From: a virus
Reading direction: 5' to 3' (one strand)
Virus record (IMG/VR): IMGVR_UViG_3300047388_000113
Location: 1 to 28,953 of that record
Length of the DNA: 28,953 nt
Below, piece after piece: positions 1 through 7,426 of this stretch (its first letter is position 1; each line of letters begins with the position of its first letter). A model generated the notes under the pieces. That model did no database searches, was not told the DNA's origin, and worked only from the letters and a program-made list of their open reading frames with translations. The translations under genes and the position numbers were made by a program.

Positions 1-109
1 GCCCACTTCCGTCAAACGAAACGGTCTGACCAGAAATCCCCTGTGTAAAACCGTTCACAGAAATACTTCCAGCACCTCCTGTGAACGGCTCTAATTTGGG
101 AAGCGCCAC
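1..109 (-). CDS. Partial virion/tail-fibre-like protein (N-terminus only)
   Basis: An open frame begins with GTG at 109-107, three bases after the stop of the preceding gene, and runs off the left edge (36 codons seen, beginning VALPKLEPFTGG). No strong ribosome site is visible, so initiation is probably coupled to the gene upstream. Its position after tail-type genes and its Gly/Ser-rich start suggest another structural or fibre protein, but nothing in 36 residues proves this. A perfect 10-bp inverted repeat (51-60 and 79-88, CCGTTCACAG/CTGTGAACGG) lies inside it. Confidence 0.5.
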   Translation of the reverse strand, partial: MALPKLEPFTGGAGSISVNGFTQGISGQTVSFDGSG

Positions 110-112
110 GGA

Positions 113-1114
113 TTAGTAATACTCTGTGATGACGATGACGCCAGAGCCTCCTGCGCCTCCCGCGACTGCCGCGCCTGCTGAGACTGAGGCGCCACCAGAA
201 CCTCCTGCCCCAGTATTCGCTACTGCTGCTACGCCTGCGCCTTGTGCGGTTACGCCATTACCACCACCACCTGCCTCACTGCTTCCTCCTGCCCCTGAGG
301 CCACAAGGGCAGCAGTCGTATTAAGTCCTACCGATCCTGGGGAGCCGGGCGCATTTTCGTCGCCACCTGACCCGGCGATACCTCCAGCACCTCCCAGCGC
401 TCTGGTCGCCACTGCCGATGCAGCGAACGCGCCCCCCGTTCCACCTTTGGCGGTCAGCGTGCCAAATGTAGTGTCAGCGCCGCTGCCGCCGACCGCGCCC
501 GAGGCCCCAGCCCCGCCACCACCGACGGTGTATGTATAGGTCGCGCTTGGTGGGGAAAACAGTTTGCGTGTGTACCCACCCGATCCACCACCACCACCTC
601 CACCACCGGATGAAGCTACCGAAGTAGCCCCACCACCCGCGCCCCCTCCTCCATAACATTCCACATCAATCGCCCGACATCCAGCGGGCACTGTGTACGT
701 TGACCCAGCTCCAGAGATTAGAGTTGTGCGCGTTGATGGAATTGCCTGCGCTGCCTTCAACGCACCGTTGGATGCGTAGACAAAAAGTGTTCCGTTCTCA
801 TTCCAGACGCAATACTCGCCGGGGAGAAGGCCAACAACCTTGAACACACGAACGGTTGTGCCGCCTACATGATTGACAGTTACATCTTCTGCTTGAGTCG
901 CGTGGACGTTACACAACGTAATGCATTCAACGGTATCAACGTCTGTTCCACCTGGCACAGCACATAAATCAGTGGCAGCTACCGTTGTGGCATTTCCTTT
1001 CGTCGGAACTGGCGTCTGCGGCGACGCGTTCCGAATTTTGGAAACGATGTAGTCAATACTCCCTACAGCAGAGAGCGTTAACTGAAGTTTTGATGCTGCG
1101 TCGAGTAGTAGCAT
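113..1114 (-). CDS. Glycine-rich virion/tail fibre protein
   Basis: A 333-residue protein in two parts. Residues 1 to about 130 form a Thr/Val-rich, beta-like N-terminal region. From about residue 135 (ISGAGSTYTVPAGCRAIDV) to the end it matches the pattern of the phage glycine-rich C-terminal domain: a short beta lead-in (tYTVPaGC, DVECYGGGGAGGG) followed by many GGxGG/GGAGGSG runs and the closing GVIVITEYY. Such domains sit at the tips of tail fibres or adhesins and are thought to fold as polyglycine-II bundles that contact the host; that is family knowledge. The gene starts 4 bp after the upstream stop with no clear Shine-Dalgarno, so coupling is likely. It follows a Gp80-like protein, which fits a tail or adsorption module. 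Confidence 0.82.
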   Translation of the reverse strand: MLLLDAASKLQLTLSAVGSIDYIVSKIRNASPQTPVPTKGNATTVAATDLCAVPGGTDVDTVECITLCNVHATQAEDVTVNHVGGTTVRVFKVVGLLPGEYCVWNENGTLFVYASNGALKAAQAIPSTRTTLISGAGSTYTVPAGCRAIDVECYGGGGAGGGATSVASSGGGGGGGGSGGYTRKLFSPPSATYTYTVGGGGAGASGAVGGSGADTTFGTLTAKGGTGGAFAASAVATRALGGAGGIAGSGGDENAPGSPGSVGLNTTAALVASGAGGSSEAGGGGNGVTAQGAGVAAVANTGAGGSGGASVSAGAAVAGGAGGSGVIVITEYY

Positions 1115-1118
1115 TGAC

Positions 1119-1778
1119 TTAGTCGTCGGTATTGGCGAGCTTGTTCGCGGCGAAGGTTGGCGCGTCGTTCTGGTTCACGATCACCGACACCACCTTCATT
1201 ACCAGCATCCTGCCAGCCGCAGTAATGTCGATGGCCGCGCCACCCTGCGTCGCAGAAAGCTCATATACATCCGCAGTGAGTCCTGTTGCGATGACGAAAT
1301 ATGTGGTGTTCTCCGCCAGTCCGGCTGGCAGCGGAGTGTCGCCTGGGAACTGTTCGATGCGGACCGTGTCATTGGTCGTCAGCCCGTGAGCCGGAGACTG
1401 GATCGTGTTGCCTGCCACGTCGCTGTTGTTAACGATGGCGGCGAGCGGCGAGCCGTCAAAGAGCATGATAACGTCGAGCAGATTGCCTGCGGTGATGGCG
1501 TCGTAGATACCGACCGCGACAATTGTGACGCTCCCAGCGTCGGACTTCGCGGGGAAGGTTATGGCACTGGCGAGAATTTGCCGACCTCCGAGGCTCGCGG
1601 CTGGAGCGCCAAAGGTGATTGCTTGGCGCGCGTATCCGCCATATGCCGTCTCCGTAACTGTCCCAGCCTCGGCATCCGTGACAGCCGTCAGGAGTCCAGC
1701 ATACACCGTGGCGGGAGCGGTGAAAGTGGTTCCCCGATACAGGTTGAGAATCTTGTCGCTCGTGTAAGTTGTGCGCAT
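1119..1778 (-). CDS. Phage tail-fibre-like structural protein (Gp80-like)
   Basis: A 219-residue protein. The N-terminus (NLYRGTTFTAPATVYAGLLT, then YARQAITFGAP, ITFPAKSDAG and VAVGIYDA) matches from memory a widespread phage family often annotated as tail fibre protein or mycobacteriophage Gp80-like. Residues about 120-190 look like a second beta domain (HGLTTNDTVRIEQFPGDTPL, TTYFVIATGL) of the kind seen in fibre and baseplate proteins. The start ATG is preceded by AAGGAGAAGGAGTAGCCC, a strong ribosome site that overlaps the end of the 56-residue gene upstream. The virion role is inferred from family and neighbours; the exact location in the particle is unknown. Confidence 0.8.
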   Translation of the reverse strand: MRTTYTSDKILNLYRGTTFTAPATVYAGLLTAVTDAEAGTVTETAYGGYARQAITFGAPAASLGGRQILASAITFPAKSDAGSVTIVAVGIYDAITAGNLLDVIMLFDGSPLAAIVNNSDVAGNTIQSPAHGLTTNDTVRIEQFPGDTPLPAGLAENTTYFVIATGLTADVYELSATQGGAAIDITAAGRMLVMKVVSVIVNQNDAPTFAANKLANTDD

Positions 1779-1781
1779 GGG

Positions 1782-1952
1782 CTACTCCTTCTCCTTGTCG
1801 GGAAACACGTGAACTGTCAGGCTGTAACTGTTCTCCGGAGCATTTGAACTTTCATCAGGTACAGCATCCGCTAACGACCGAGCGGTGTCACGCAGCGCCT
1901 TCACCACCGCGTCGTCAGCCTCGGCTGGCAGTTCAATCTTGATACGATACAT
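1782..1952 (-). CDS. Small acidic protein of 56 residues, function unknown
   Basis: An ORF of 57 codons beginning MYRIKIELPAEADDAVVKAL and ending HVFPDKEKE. The start is supported by CCGTAGGAGTTCCACTATG (AGGAG, good spacing), just after the portal stop, and its tail contains the ribosome site of the next gene. The predicted fold is beta-strand, helix, beta-strand. It sits where a head-tail connector or small capsid protein might be expected, but it resembles no family I recognise. Confidence 0.72.
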   Translation of the reverse strand: MYRIKIELPAEADDAVVKALRDTARSLADAVPDESSNAPENSYSLTVHVFPDKEKE

Positions 1953-1962
1953 AGTGGAACTC

Positions 1963-3651
1963 CTACGGTTTAGGTGGTGTGGACGGTGCTGGTGCTGGCT
2001 TCGGAGGAGTAGGACCTCCTCCGGCTGCTGGCTGTGTAGCGCCAGCCTTCATCAACGCGGTTGCCTCTGCGAGACTGGCAGCCTTCTCATCCGCGATGTT
2101 CTGCTTGATCTTCTCAAAGTCCAGGTCCTCTGGAAGCGCGCCGCGATTCTGGAGGATTGTGTAGAGCGTGTCAAGGTCGAGCTGGTTCGCCGCGACCATG
2201 TCACTGTAGACCTTGATCGTGTTGGCGTCGAGAGTGATGTCCTCGTAGTCGTCATCAATGAAGATGGACCCGCCAGTCGGCTCCTTGTAGTAGTTGGCGT
2301 GGAACTGGAGCGCCATCTCCATGGAGTCCTGCCAGCTGCGCGCGGGAGACTTTACAATTGCATCTTTCTCCGTCTTATCAATGCGCTTCGCTTCCGCGCT
2401 CTCGGCTGGCCGAACCATCTGCTGTAGAAGCGAGAGCCCCAACGCTGACATTCTCCGCTCTAGGTCCTGTAGCTCCTCGCGTGTAGCTCCGAGCGCGTGG
2501 CCTTGGTGCTCGACATACTTAACGTCGCCACCAATAGGTACGTCGAGCCCGATACTGGATCCAACCTCTTGCGTCTTTGGGTTACCATCCTCATCCTGCT
2601 GAGCGGAGATTGGCCTGCCGATAAATACCAGGATCGGCACACTGCCGATGTGAAGGCTGTGGCGTCGGTCACTGAGGACCTGAACGTGCGCAATGTTGCT
2701 GTATGCAAGGTCGAGCAGCGGTGGCTCGGTGTGAAGAGGACCGATGCGGTGGCCAGCGTAGAAGGCTGTGAAGGGAATGCGAATCTGATTTGTGACTACT
2801 CCGCTCGCAATCTTTATTGGCGGCTCCGCGAGCGACGCGCCAACTGCGTCTTCCCATAGCTCCCACGTCACGCTGTCCGTCTCCGTATCACAACGAAAAA
2901 CTCTGTAGCGGCTGATCGTGTAGGTAAGGAACTCGCCAGCGCTCTCCTCGGTTGCCTCATGGAACACGATCTGCGTCAGCGTCACCACGCCACCAATCGT
3001 CTTAAACCGCGCGCTGTAGATATTCTCCGCATGGATCAGCATCCAATACGCTCTCAGCCCGAGGTCGTTCTCATCCTTGAGCGAGAGCTTACCAGCTTCG
3101 AGCGTCTTCGCGCCAATGGACTCCTTCGGTGCCGGAGGCACATCGATGAGGATGCCAGCGTGGCCAACTGTCAGTCCGTCTGTAAAATAGTTCTTGGCGA
3201 ATACGGCGAAGTGCGAGCCTTGCCCGTCTACGTCTTCGAGGTCTGCCGCTATGCGAGGTGGAACGTCATCCTGCAGGACAGGGTCCTTACGTGTTACAAT
3301 TCCAGTCAGCCCCTTGACGCTGTGCTGGAAGCCAGGAAAGCACTCCGTCCGCTGGATGCGGTTGACATACTCTTGTGCGGTCTCGCTGCCATTCTGCGGG
3401 ATGTACTCCTCGGCATAGGCGCGGATGGCTTTGGTGCCGCTGAATAGATCGCGGCATATCTTCCAGAACGGCGCCATGTCGAAGTAAAGCGACGACCGAA
3501 AGCGTGGTGTGTCCGCGAGGAGCGCGGTTGGCGAGCTGACACGGTCGTCGGGATTGGTACTGCCCATCTGGATCTGGCTCGCGGCGATAGCAGCTGCGGT
3601 TGCGGCACGCGCTGCGTCGGCATTGCTGTCTGGGGTTATGGGACCGCTCAT
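1963..3651 (-). CDS. Portal protein, DUF4055 family
   Basis: About 562 residues from the ATG at 3651, whose ATGA overlaps the terminase stop and which has GAGGATT upstream. An in-frame start 24 bp earlier has a poorer ribosome site. Features that recall DUF4055 portals include the N-terminal region RSSLYFDMAPFWKICRDLFSG, the FPGFQHSVKGLTGIVTRKDP segment, a central beta domain around HAGILIDVPPAPKES and a helical segment ending LSLLQQMVRPAESAEAKR. The Ala/Pro-rich tail (TQPAAGGGPTPPKPAPAP) is typical of a disordered C-terminus. As portal it would form the dodecameric vertex through which the terminase drives DNA. Its place directly after the large terminase supports this. No protease, scaffold or major capsid gene follows it here. 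Confidence 0.88.
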   Translation of the reverse strand: MSGPITPDSNADAARAATAAAIAASQIQMGSTNPDDRVSSPTALLADTPRFRSSLYFDMAPFWKICRDLFSGTKAIRAYAEEYIPQNGSETAQEYVNRIQRTECFPGFQHSVKGLTGIVTRKDPVLQDDVPPRIAADLEDVDGQGSHFAVFAKNYFTDGLTVGHAGILIDVPPAPKESIGAKTLEAGKLSLKDENDLGLRAYWMLIHAENIYSARFKTIGGVVTLTQIVFHEATEESAGEFLTYTISRYRVFRCDTETDSVTWELWEDAVGASLAEPPIKIASGVVTNQIRIPFTAFYAGHRIGPLHTEPPLLDLAYSNIAHVQVLSDRRHSLHIGSVPILVFIGRPISAQQDEDGNPKTQEVGSSIGLDVPIGGDVKYVEHQGHALGATREELQDLERRMSALGLSLLQQMVRPAESAEAKRIDKTEKDAIVKSPARSWQDSMEMALQFHANYYKEPTGGSIFIDDDYEDITLDANTIKVYSDMVAANQLDLDTLYTILQNRGALPEDLDFEKIKQNIADEKAASLAEATALMKAGATQPAAGGGPTPPKPAPAPSTPPKP

Positions 3652-5021
3652 TGAGCAATCCTCGTGACTCCCCATCTTCCAACAGCCTTATCGCTCGGCA
3701 CAATCTCAATTGCCATCATACTCCCAGTGTCCACAATGTCATCGTGATCTTCCGGATAGCGGCTGTCCTTCTTCCCGTTAGGGAACTTCAAGTGCTGCTT
3801 CACCGCAACGTCCAACCATCCCGATTGACGTGGCCACCAAACATCCGAGCGACTCATCGCAGTTGCCCAAGGCACTGCGCGACTCCGTTTGTCCTTGTCA
3901 GGGTATACAGCTTCAATAGTAGTCTGAGGACACTCGCGACGTAAGGTCTGGACTGCTGTCAGTTGGTATTGGACTGCTTCGAGCCGGACGCGGTTTGGCC
4001 GCAGACGCTTGATCATCTCCTTGAGCTTGATGATTTGGTCTGGTCCCTCCATACGCTCATTCACTAGTTCGAGGATGCCAGCCTTCCGATAGCCATGCGC
4101 ATTGGCAACGGTGAGCCCTGCGGCCATGAATGCGGTATAGTCCGCCTTCTCCTTCAGAGAGGATGCGAGGTCGCCTGTGATTACTATCTCGGTGAACGGA
4201 TAACGAACGTGGCCAACCTGCATACTGTACTGGTCGGCGCTGTCGTAGTAATGGAAGAACTCGCTCTTGAATAGCTCGCCATGAGCCTCTAGGCGCTTCG
4301 CTTCGAGTTCTTGGAGCGCGTCCGTCGAGCCAGGCGGATACTCCGCGTATAAATCGGCAACCTCGGAAGGCGAGAGGAGCGGATTGTCGCCGCTCTTACC
4401 CTCATACATTCCCCACGTTGGCGCGGTCCGCTCGCCAGTCTCAATATCTGTGCACAGGCGATTGAAGAAGGATCCAATTTCAGTCGTGCTAATGAAGATG
4501 GCCCAGCCGATGTTGTCGGTGAGCGCTGGACGGACGACGCGCCGCCACGCATACTCTAGGTCGTAGTGTGCGCACTCGTCCAGTATGATCCCGTTTGGCT
4601 TCTTGCCTCGGATAACGTCAATGTTGTTGGAACTTATGATCTGGAGCCGACCATTGCCGATGTACAGCGTGCGGTGCTTCTCGGAGATTGTGCATCCGAG
4701 CTTGTTGAGGAAGCGCGGCTTGATCTCCTCCTCCCAAATCTCCTGCGCTTGGCCATAGTCCAAGGCAACCCAAATGATGTATATCTTCCGGTCCGGAGTC
4801 GCGTCAATAATGCCAGGCCACTTGTAGTGCCAGACTCCGTTCTCGTCATAGACCTTTGGCCCATGCCCGAGGATGGCGCAGCGTAAGCCATGGCGCGTCT
4901 TCCCCCACCTGCGTCCGCATGGCTCAACTTTGAAGCGCTCCTCTCCGAAGGTGGCTGGGACTTGATTGGAGAGAGGTGTTGGTATCTCTACAACTGCCTC
5001 ATCCTCAACAATCAGCGCCAC
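3648..5021 (-). CDS. terL: Terminase large subunit (packaging ATPase and nuclease)
   Basis: A 457-residue packaging motor. The N-terminal ATPase has a Walker A-like P-loop GRRWGKT (residues 36-42) and a Walker B IILDECAHYD (about 145-154), with the coupling-type motif FISTTE after it. The C-terminal RNase H-like nuclease has the first acidic motif VITGDLASSLKEKADYTAF and the late DHDDIVDTGS. The length is normal. Translation starts at GTG 5021, one base after the TAG of the upstream gene. It would cut concatemeric DNA and pump it through the portal encoded immediately downstream. It is separated from the small terminase by seven tiny genes, an unusual gap. Confidence 0.97.
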   Translation of the reverse strand: MALIVEDEAVVEIPTPLSNQVPATFGEERFKVEPCGRRWGKTRHGLRCAILGHGPKVYDENGVWHYKWPGIIDATPDRKIYIIWVALDYGQAQEIWEEEIKPRFLNKLGCTISEKHRTLYIGNGRLQIISSNNIDVIRGKKPNGIILDECAHYDLEYAWRRVVRPALTDNIGWAIFISTTEIGSFFNRLCTDIETGERTAPTWGMYEGKSGDNPLLSPSEVADLYAEYPPGSTDALQELEAKRLEAHGELFKSEFFHYYDSADQYSMQVGHVRYPFTEIVITGDLASSLKEKADYTAFMAAGLTVANAHGYRKAGILELVNERMEGPDQIIKLKEMIKRLRPNRVRLEAVQYQLTAVQTLRRECPQTTIEAVYPDKDKRSRAVPWATAMSRSDVWWPRQSGWLDVAVKQHLKFPNGKKDSRYPEDHDDIVDTGSMMAIEIVPSDKAVGRWGVTRIAQ

Positions 5022-5022
5022 T

Positions 5023-5283
5023 CTATGCTTTACTCCAGATGCCAGCTTTCAAGAAGCCATGCCAACCGCGCGGAGTATTGAACCAGATACTTGGCGAGAC
5101 AGTAATGGTGCCGTCCTCGTGCTCAATGACTGTCCATCTCTCGTTCACCGCGCCATGCTCACCGTCCGGAGAGTTGAGATAAAAGCTGCCATCCCGTCGC
5201 TTCCAATAGTCGCCAGGCAAGACCTCCGCCCAAGTGAACTCTGGACGATCATCAAAGCCATCCGGCAGTCGCCTACCCTTCAC
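5023..5283 (-). CDS. DUF6527-like small protein
   Basis: 86 residues from GTG 5283, which overlaps the upstream stop as GTGA. The C-terminal half (WTVIEHEDGTITVSPSI, then GWHGFLKAGIW) follows the pattern I recall for DUF6527-type phage proteins, in which a 'TVSPSI...HGFL.nG' core recurs. The N-terminal part (FTWAEVLPGDYWKRRDG, FYLNSPDG) also fits that family. The function of the family is not established. It lies between a zinc-ribbon protein and the large terminase, and its stop is one base from the terL start, so the two are translationally linked. Confidence 0.7.
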   Translation of the reverse strand: MKGRRLPDGFDDRPEFTWAEVLPGDYWKRRDGSFYLNSPDGEHGAVNERWTVIEHEDGTITVSPSIWFNTPRGWHGFLKAGIWSKA

Positions 5284-5456
5284 TTGCCGAACTCGCGGAT
5301 GTCGTTCATGTACCCACAGGCCGGACACTTCACCTCGGGGCAACCCTTCGGATAGACCACAATCCACGACTCACTACAGATCGCACAACGCATCGTCCGC
5401 TTGTAGTGAGTCGGGCTCGGGAGCTTGAGCGGTTGTTCATCTCCGGACGCAGTCAT
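5280..5456 (-). CDS. Zinc-ribbon protein of 58 residues
   Basis: Starting at ATG 5456, which overlaps the stop of a membrane peptide as ATGA. Two cysteine pairs, C24-x2-C27 (CAIC) and C44-x2-C47 (CPACGY), are spaced like a zinc ribbon, with a Trp (ESWIVV) shortly after the first knuckle, as in the two other zinc ribbons of this cluster. A longer in-frame reading to 5522 exists, but the upstream part is better explained as a separate 27-residue peptide in another frame. Zinc binding is inferred; the partner is unknown. Confidence 0.72.
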   Translation of the reverse strand: MTASGDEQPLKLPSPTHYKRTMRCAICSESWIVVYPKGCPEVKCPACGYMNDIREFGK

Positions 5457-5536
5457 GTACCATCCCAGGTGAAGCACAGCCAGATAGCAGCCAAGATCGT
5501 TATTGGCAACGCGAGAAAACAAAGTGCAAGTTTCAT
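5453..5536 (-). CDS. Single-span membrane peptide, 27 residues
   Basis: Reads MKLALCFLALPITILAAIWL and then CFTWDGT. It is almost wholly hydrophobic, with one lysine at residue 2, so a single membrane segment or a signal-like anchor. It begins two bases after the TAA of the secreted-type gene upstream and ends in ATGA overlap with the zinc-ribbon gene downstream. There is no independent ribosome site, so coupling is likely. It could be a small lysis or envelope factor, or simply a membrane tether; no family is recognised. It is easily missed because it is so short. Confidence 0.55.
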   Translation of the reverse strand: MKLALCFLALPITILAAIWLCFTWDGT

Positions 5537-5537
5537 T

Positions 5538-5894
5538 TTACTGGACAACTATTGACTCAGCTGGATGTATCTCGAACCACCCATGCTCTGGATCCAAGCG
5601 CGTGATGCCGCGAACTACGAGTGATTGGCCAGCCTTCACTCCAGCACATGGCAAAGGTAGAAGCGGGATGCACTCCACAATAACAAATCGTCCGCTCGGA
5701 GAGAGGAGCTTGATGTGCCTGTCTCCGTCGCTCTCCGTCTTCGGATAGAATGGAGCTACCTTGCCGCTCACCTCGACATGCGTGTGGCGAGCGTGGCCAA
5801 CAGAGAGCGAGTCCAGCGGCACCTTCCAATAGGTCCGCTGCGCACTCGCTAACGTGGGCGCCAAGAGGAGTAGTAGGATCGCAACCACTCTCAT
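5538..5894 (-). CDS. Secreted or periplasmic protein with signal peptide
   Basis: 118 residues from ATG 5894 (ATGA overlap with the upstream stop). The N-terminus MRVVAILLLLLAPTLASAQ is a textbook Sec signal peptide with an ASA cleavage site. The mature part (VEVSGKVAPFYPKTESDGD, HIKLLSPSGRFVIVECI, VRGITRLDPEHGWFEIHP) is beta-rich and reads like a small OB-fold of the type that binds or shields ligands. The HPAE ending is also seen in such proteins. A phage gene for an exported protein next to membrane peptides suggests an envelope role, for example superinfection control or lysis support. This is inference only. Confidence 0.78.
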   Translation of the reverse strand: MRVVAILLLLLAPTLASAQRTYWKVPLDSLSVGHARHTHVEVSGKVAPFYPKTESDGDRHIKLLSPSGRFVIVECIPLLPLPCAGVKAGQSLVVRGITRLDPEHGWFEIHPAESIVVQ

Positions 5895-6115
5895 AGGCCA
5901 GTCGAGTGACGGAAGTTGCAGTTGGGGCAGCGCGCGTATTTGTCCGGATCGGAGCCTTGCTTGACGGTTGGTGACCAAGCGTATCCGCACAATGCACATG
6001 TCAGTGCGAGCGGCTTGTTGACATTTGTGATTGTGGGTGAGAGGAACTGCTTTGGTGGTACACCTCCGTCGTTCCGGAAGTCGTCAATGTAGTCGCGCTT
6101 CGCTCCTGTTGGCAC
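5891..6115 (-). CDS. Zinc-ribbon protein of 74 residues (paralogue of 6236-6445)
   Basis: Starts at GTG 6115 behind a near-perfect AGGAGGACAAA ribosome site. Cysteines C40, C43, C63 and C66 form a zinc ribbon (CALCGYAWSP, CPNCNF). The N-terminal DYIDDFRNDGGVPPK and the pattern CxxCxYxWxP...CPxCxF closely match the 69-residue protein encoded at 6236-6445, so the two are duplicated copies separated by a membrane peptide. The role is unknown. Lying between the terminase genes they may act in packaging or late transcription, but nothing here shows it. Confidence 0.8.
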   Translation of the reverse strand: MPTGAKRDYIDDFRNDGGVPPKQFLSPTITNVNKPLALTCALCGYAWSPTVKQGSDPDKYARCPNCNFRHSTGL

Positions 6116-6125
6116 TTTGTCCTCC

Positions 6126-6230
6126 TTAGTGCAAGTGGGTAGCTATGAATGTGTCGCCGGAAATTGCGAGGAGCGCGAGGACCACCAGCACGGTCACCGC
6201 TACGATTGTCCACTCTCTGCGTGTGAGCAT
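6126..6230 (-). CDS. Single-span membrane peptide, 34 residues
   Basis: Reads MLTRREWTIVAVTVLVVLAL and then LAISGDTFIATHLH. A basic N-terminus is followed by an unbroken hydrophobic stretch of about 20 residues, giving an N-in, C-out single membrane span. It lies 5 bp after the stop of one zinc-ribbon gene and 10 bp before the start of its paralogue; its stop codon region supplies the AGGAGG of the next gene. The small size and the charge layout recall holin- or pinholin-like peptides, but no lysis enzyme is adjacent, so the function stays open. Confidence 0.6.
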   Translation of the reverse strand: MLTRREWTIVAVTVLVVLALLAISGDTFIATHLH

Positions 6231-6235
6231 GGTTC

Positions 6236-6445
6236 TTAGTTTCCGGTTGGGGTTTCAAAGTCGCACTGTGGACAGTGGATGTTGTGATCGTTGGTGGCGA
6301 CAACCGGAGTCCAGTTGTATGCACAAACGATGCACGTGATGTTGCAAGGAACGTACACAGCAGTGTCAGTTGGGTTGGCGTTCATCTTTGGGTAGACTCC
6401 TCCGGCCATCATGAAGTCGTCCACCGAGTCTCTACAATTGGCCAT
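6236..6445 (-). CDS. Zinc-ribbon protein of 69 residues (paralogue of 5891-6115)
   Basis: MANCRDSVDDFMMAGGVYPK start, then C38, C41, C58 and C61 as CIVCAYNWTP and CPQCDFETPTG. Comparison with the 74-residue neighbour shows the same order: a DDF..GGV.PK segment, an Asn-rich linker, the first knuckle with Y-x-W-x-P and a closing CPxCxF. The ribosome site GGAGAGAAGCG lies within the last codons of the small terminase gene, whose TAG is two bases upstream of this start. Metal binding is inferred from the cysteines; the target is unknown. Confidence 0.8.
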   Translation of the reverse strand: MANCRDSVDDFMMAGGVYPKMNANPTDTAVYVPCNITCIVCAYNWTPVVATNDHNIHCPQCDFETPTGN

Positions 6446-6447
6446 GG

Positions 6448-7134
6448 CTATCGCTTCTCTCCACCAGTGGTTTCGTCAACCTCTCGCACGATCAGCACAG
6501 CTGCTGTCGGGATCGGGTTGCCGTTCGGATCACCTATGCGAATGTGCTCGGGGAGCGCGCCGAGGTGCTGGAGCAGCGTGCGCGCGCTCGTGTTCTTGTC
6601 GTGTATCTCGTAGTCCACCGTATGCTCAACAGTCGTCTCGTCTCCGATGGTGGTCGAGGAGACCTTGTGTTTGATCTTCCGGATCGCACGCGTGGCGAGA
6701 GGATTACGACCCTCGACGGACTTGATCTTGCCACGGTCGGTGACCTCGAAGTCCTTGGTGATGTCGGTGTGAACTAGGTTGCCGAGTTCGAGGATGATAT
6801 TTTCCTGCTGCTGCTTGAGGCGCTTGATGCGCTCGACGCGAAGCTCCTCAATCGCTGCGGCCACCTTCGGAACTCTCATCACATCCGCTGCGCGTTGCGA
6901 AGCATTCTTGCCACGACCTCCAGCACGGATGTATGCATGCGTAGCTACAAAGTCAATTTGATACTCGTTGACAAACGTCTCTTGGAAAGCAGTCAACTGC
7001 TCGCGCGGAGGTTTGCCAGCACGCATGTAGCGGCAACGCTCGTATGCGTCGCCCCAGTTGCGGAGCTTCGCGACGCGGATGTCTTCCTGATCTGGTGATA
7101 ATGCCGGAGGAGTCGGCAGATCGTTGTCAGCCAT
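6448..7134 (-). CDS. terS: Terminase small subunit (Terminase_2-like)
   Basis: A 228-residue protein. Residues about 45-100 (LTAFQETFVNEYQIDFVATH, AYIRAG, KNASQRAADVMRVPKVAAAI) carry the DNA-binding helix-turn-helix signature of the Terminase_2 small-subunit family. A helical region (ERIKRLKQQQENIILELGN) for oligomerisation follows, then a beta-rich C-terminal part that would contact the large subunit. It would recognise the packaging site and load TerL. The ATG has no visible Shine-Dalgarno (CTATTCTTTCAGC precedes it), unlike nearly every other gene here. The 407-bp non-coding region directly upstream is the likeliest place for its recognition site and promoter. Confidence 0.93.
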   Translation of the reverse strand: MADNDLPTPPALSPDQEDIRVAKLRNWGDAYERCRYMRAGKPPREQLTAFQETFVNEYQIDFVATHAYIRAGGRGKNASQRAADVMRVPKVAAAIEELRVERIKRLKQQQENIILELGNLVHTDITKDFEVTDRGKIKSVEGRNPLATRAIRKIKHKVSSTTIGDETTVEHTVDYEIHDKNTSARTLLQHLGALPEHIRIGDPNGNPIPTAAVLIVREVDETTGGEKR

Positions 7135-7299
7135 GCTGAAAGAATAGTCTGGCGGATGTACTTGGCGCTACGGCGGGATGCGTGCCAAATTACGCCAGCA
7201 GTGTCCTATTAGCTCCACCGCTATATAGGGACACTTTTCACTACATACAGCTCAACAGTACAAGGGTCGCGCGCGGTTGGAGAGAGTAAACACTAATTC

Positions 7300-7336
7300 T
7301 ATTAGATCGTATTAGCTACTATTACTCTGATATTAG
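7300..7336. repeat. Helically phased TATTA(G/C) iteron array
   Basis: Four hexamers TATTAG, TATTAG, TATTAC and TATTAG start at 7300, 7310, 7320 and 7331, that is at 10, 10 and 11 bp spacing, so they face the same side of the helix. This is the arrangement expected for cooperative binding of a multimeric protein such as a small terminase ring, an initiator or a repressor. Further copies at 7207-7212, 7375-7380 and inverted at 7449-7454 lie in the same region. Confidence 0.7.
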
Positions 7337-7413
7337 ATAGCTAAGTATCTCTAGTTACATTGCTTAGTAGTTGTTATTAGTAGTTTCTATTATCTGAGGT
7401 CTGTACATTTCAT

Positions 7414-7426
7414 TTCATGTCATGAA
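7414..7426. promoter_or_regulatory. Palindrome TTCATGTCATGAA
   Basis: A 13-bp dyad with six-base half sites around a central T, between the iterons and the right outer repeat. It is a possible operator for a dimeric regulator such as the helix-turn-helix protein at 11056-11427. No experimental or comparative support is available here. Confidence 0.35.

Noticed and set aside
126-539. Plus-strand ORF encoding a Pro/Ala-rich protein
   Set aside because: It is the antisense of the glycine-rich minus-strand gene; GGN codons read backwards give proline. It has no ribosome site.
1885-3447. Plus-strand ORFs of 160-180 residues across the portal gene
   Set aside because: They lie wholly opposite the well-supported portal gene, resemble no family, and no plus-strand operon exists in the window.
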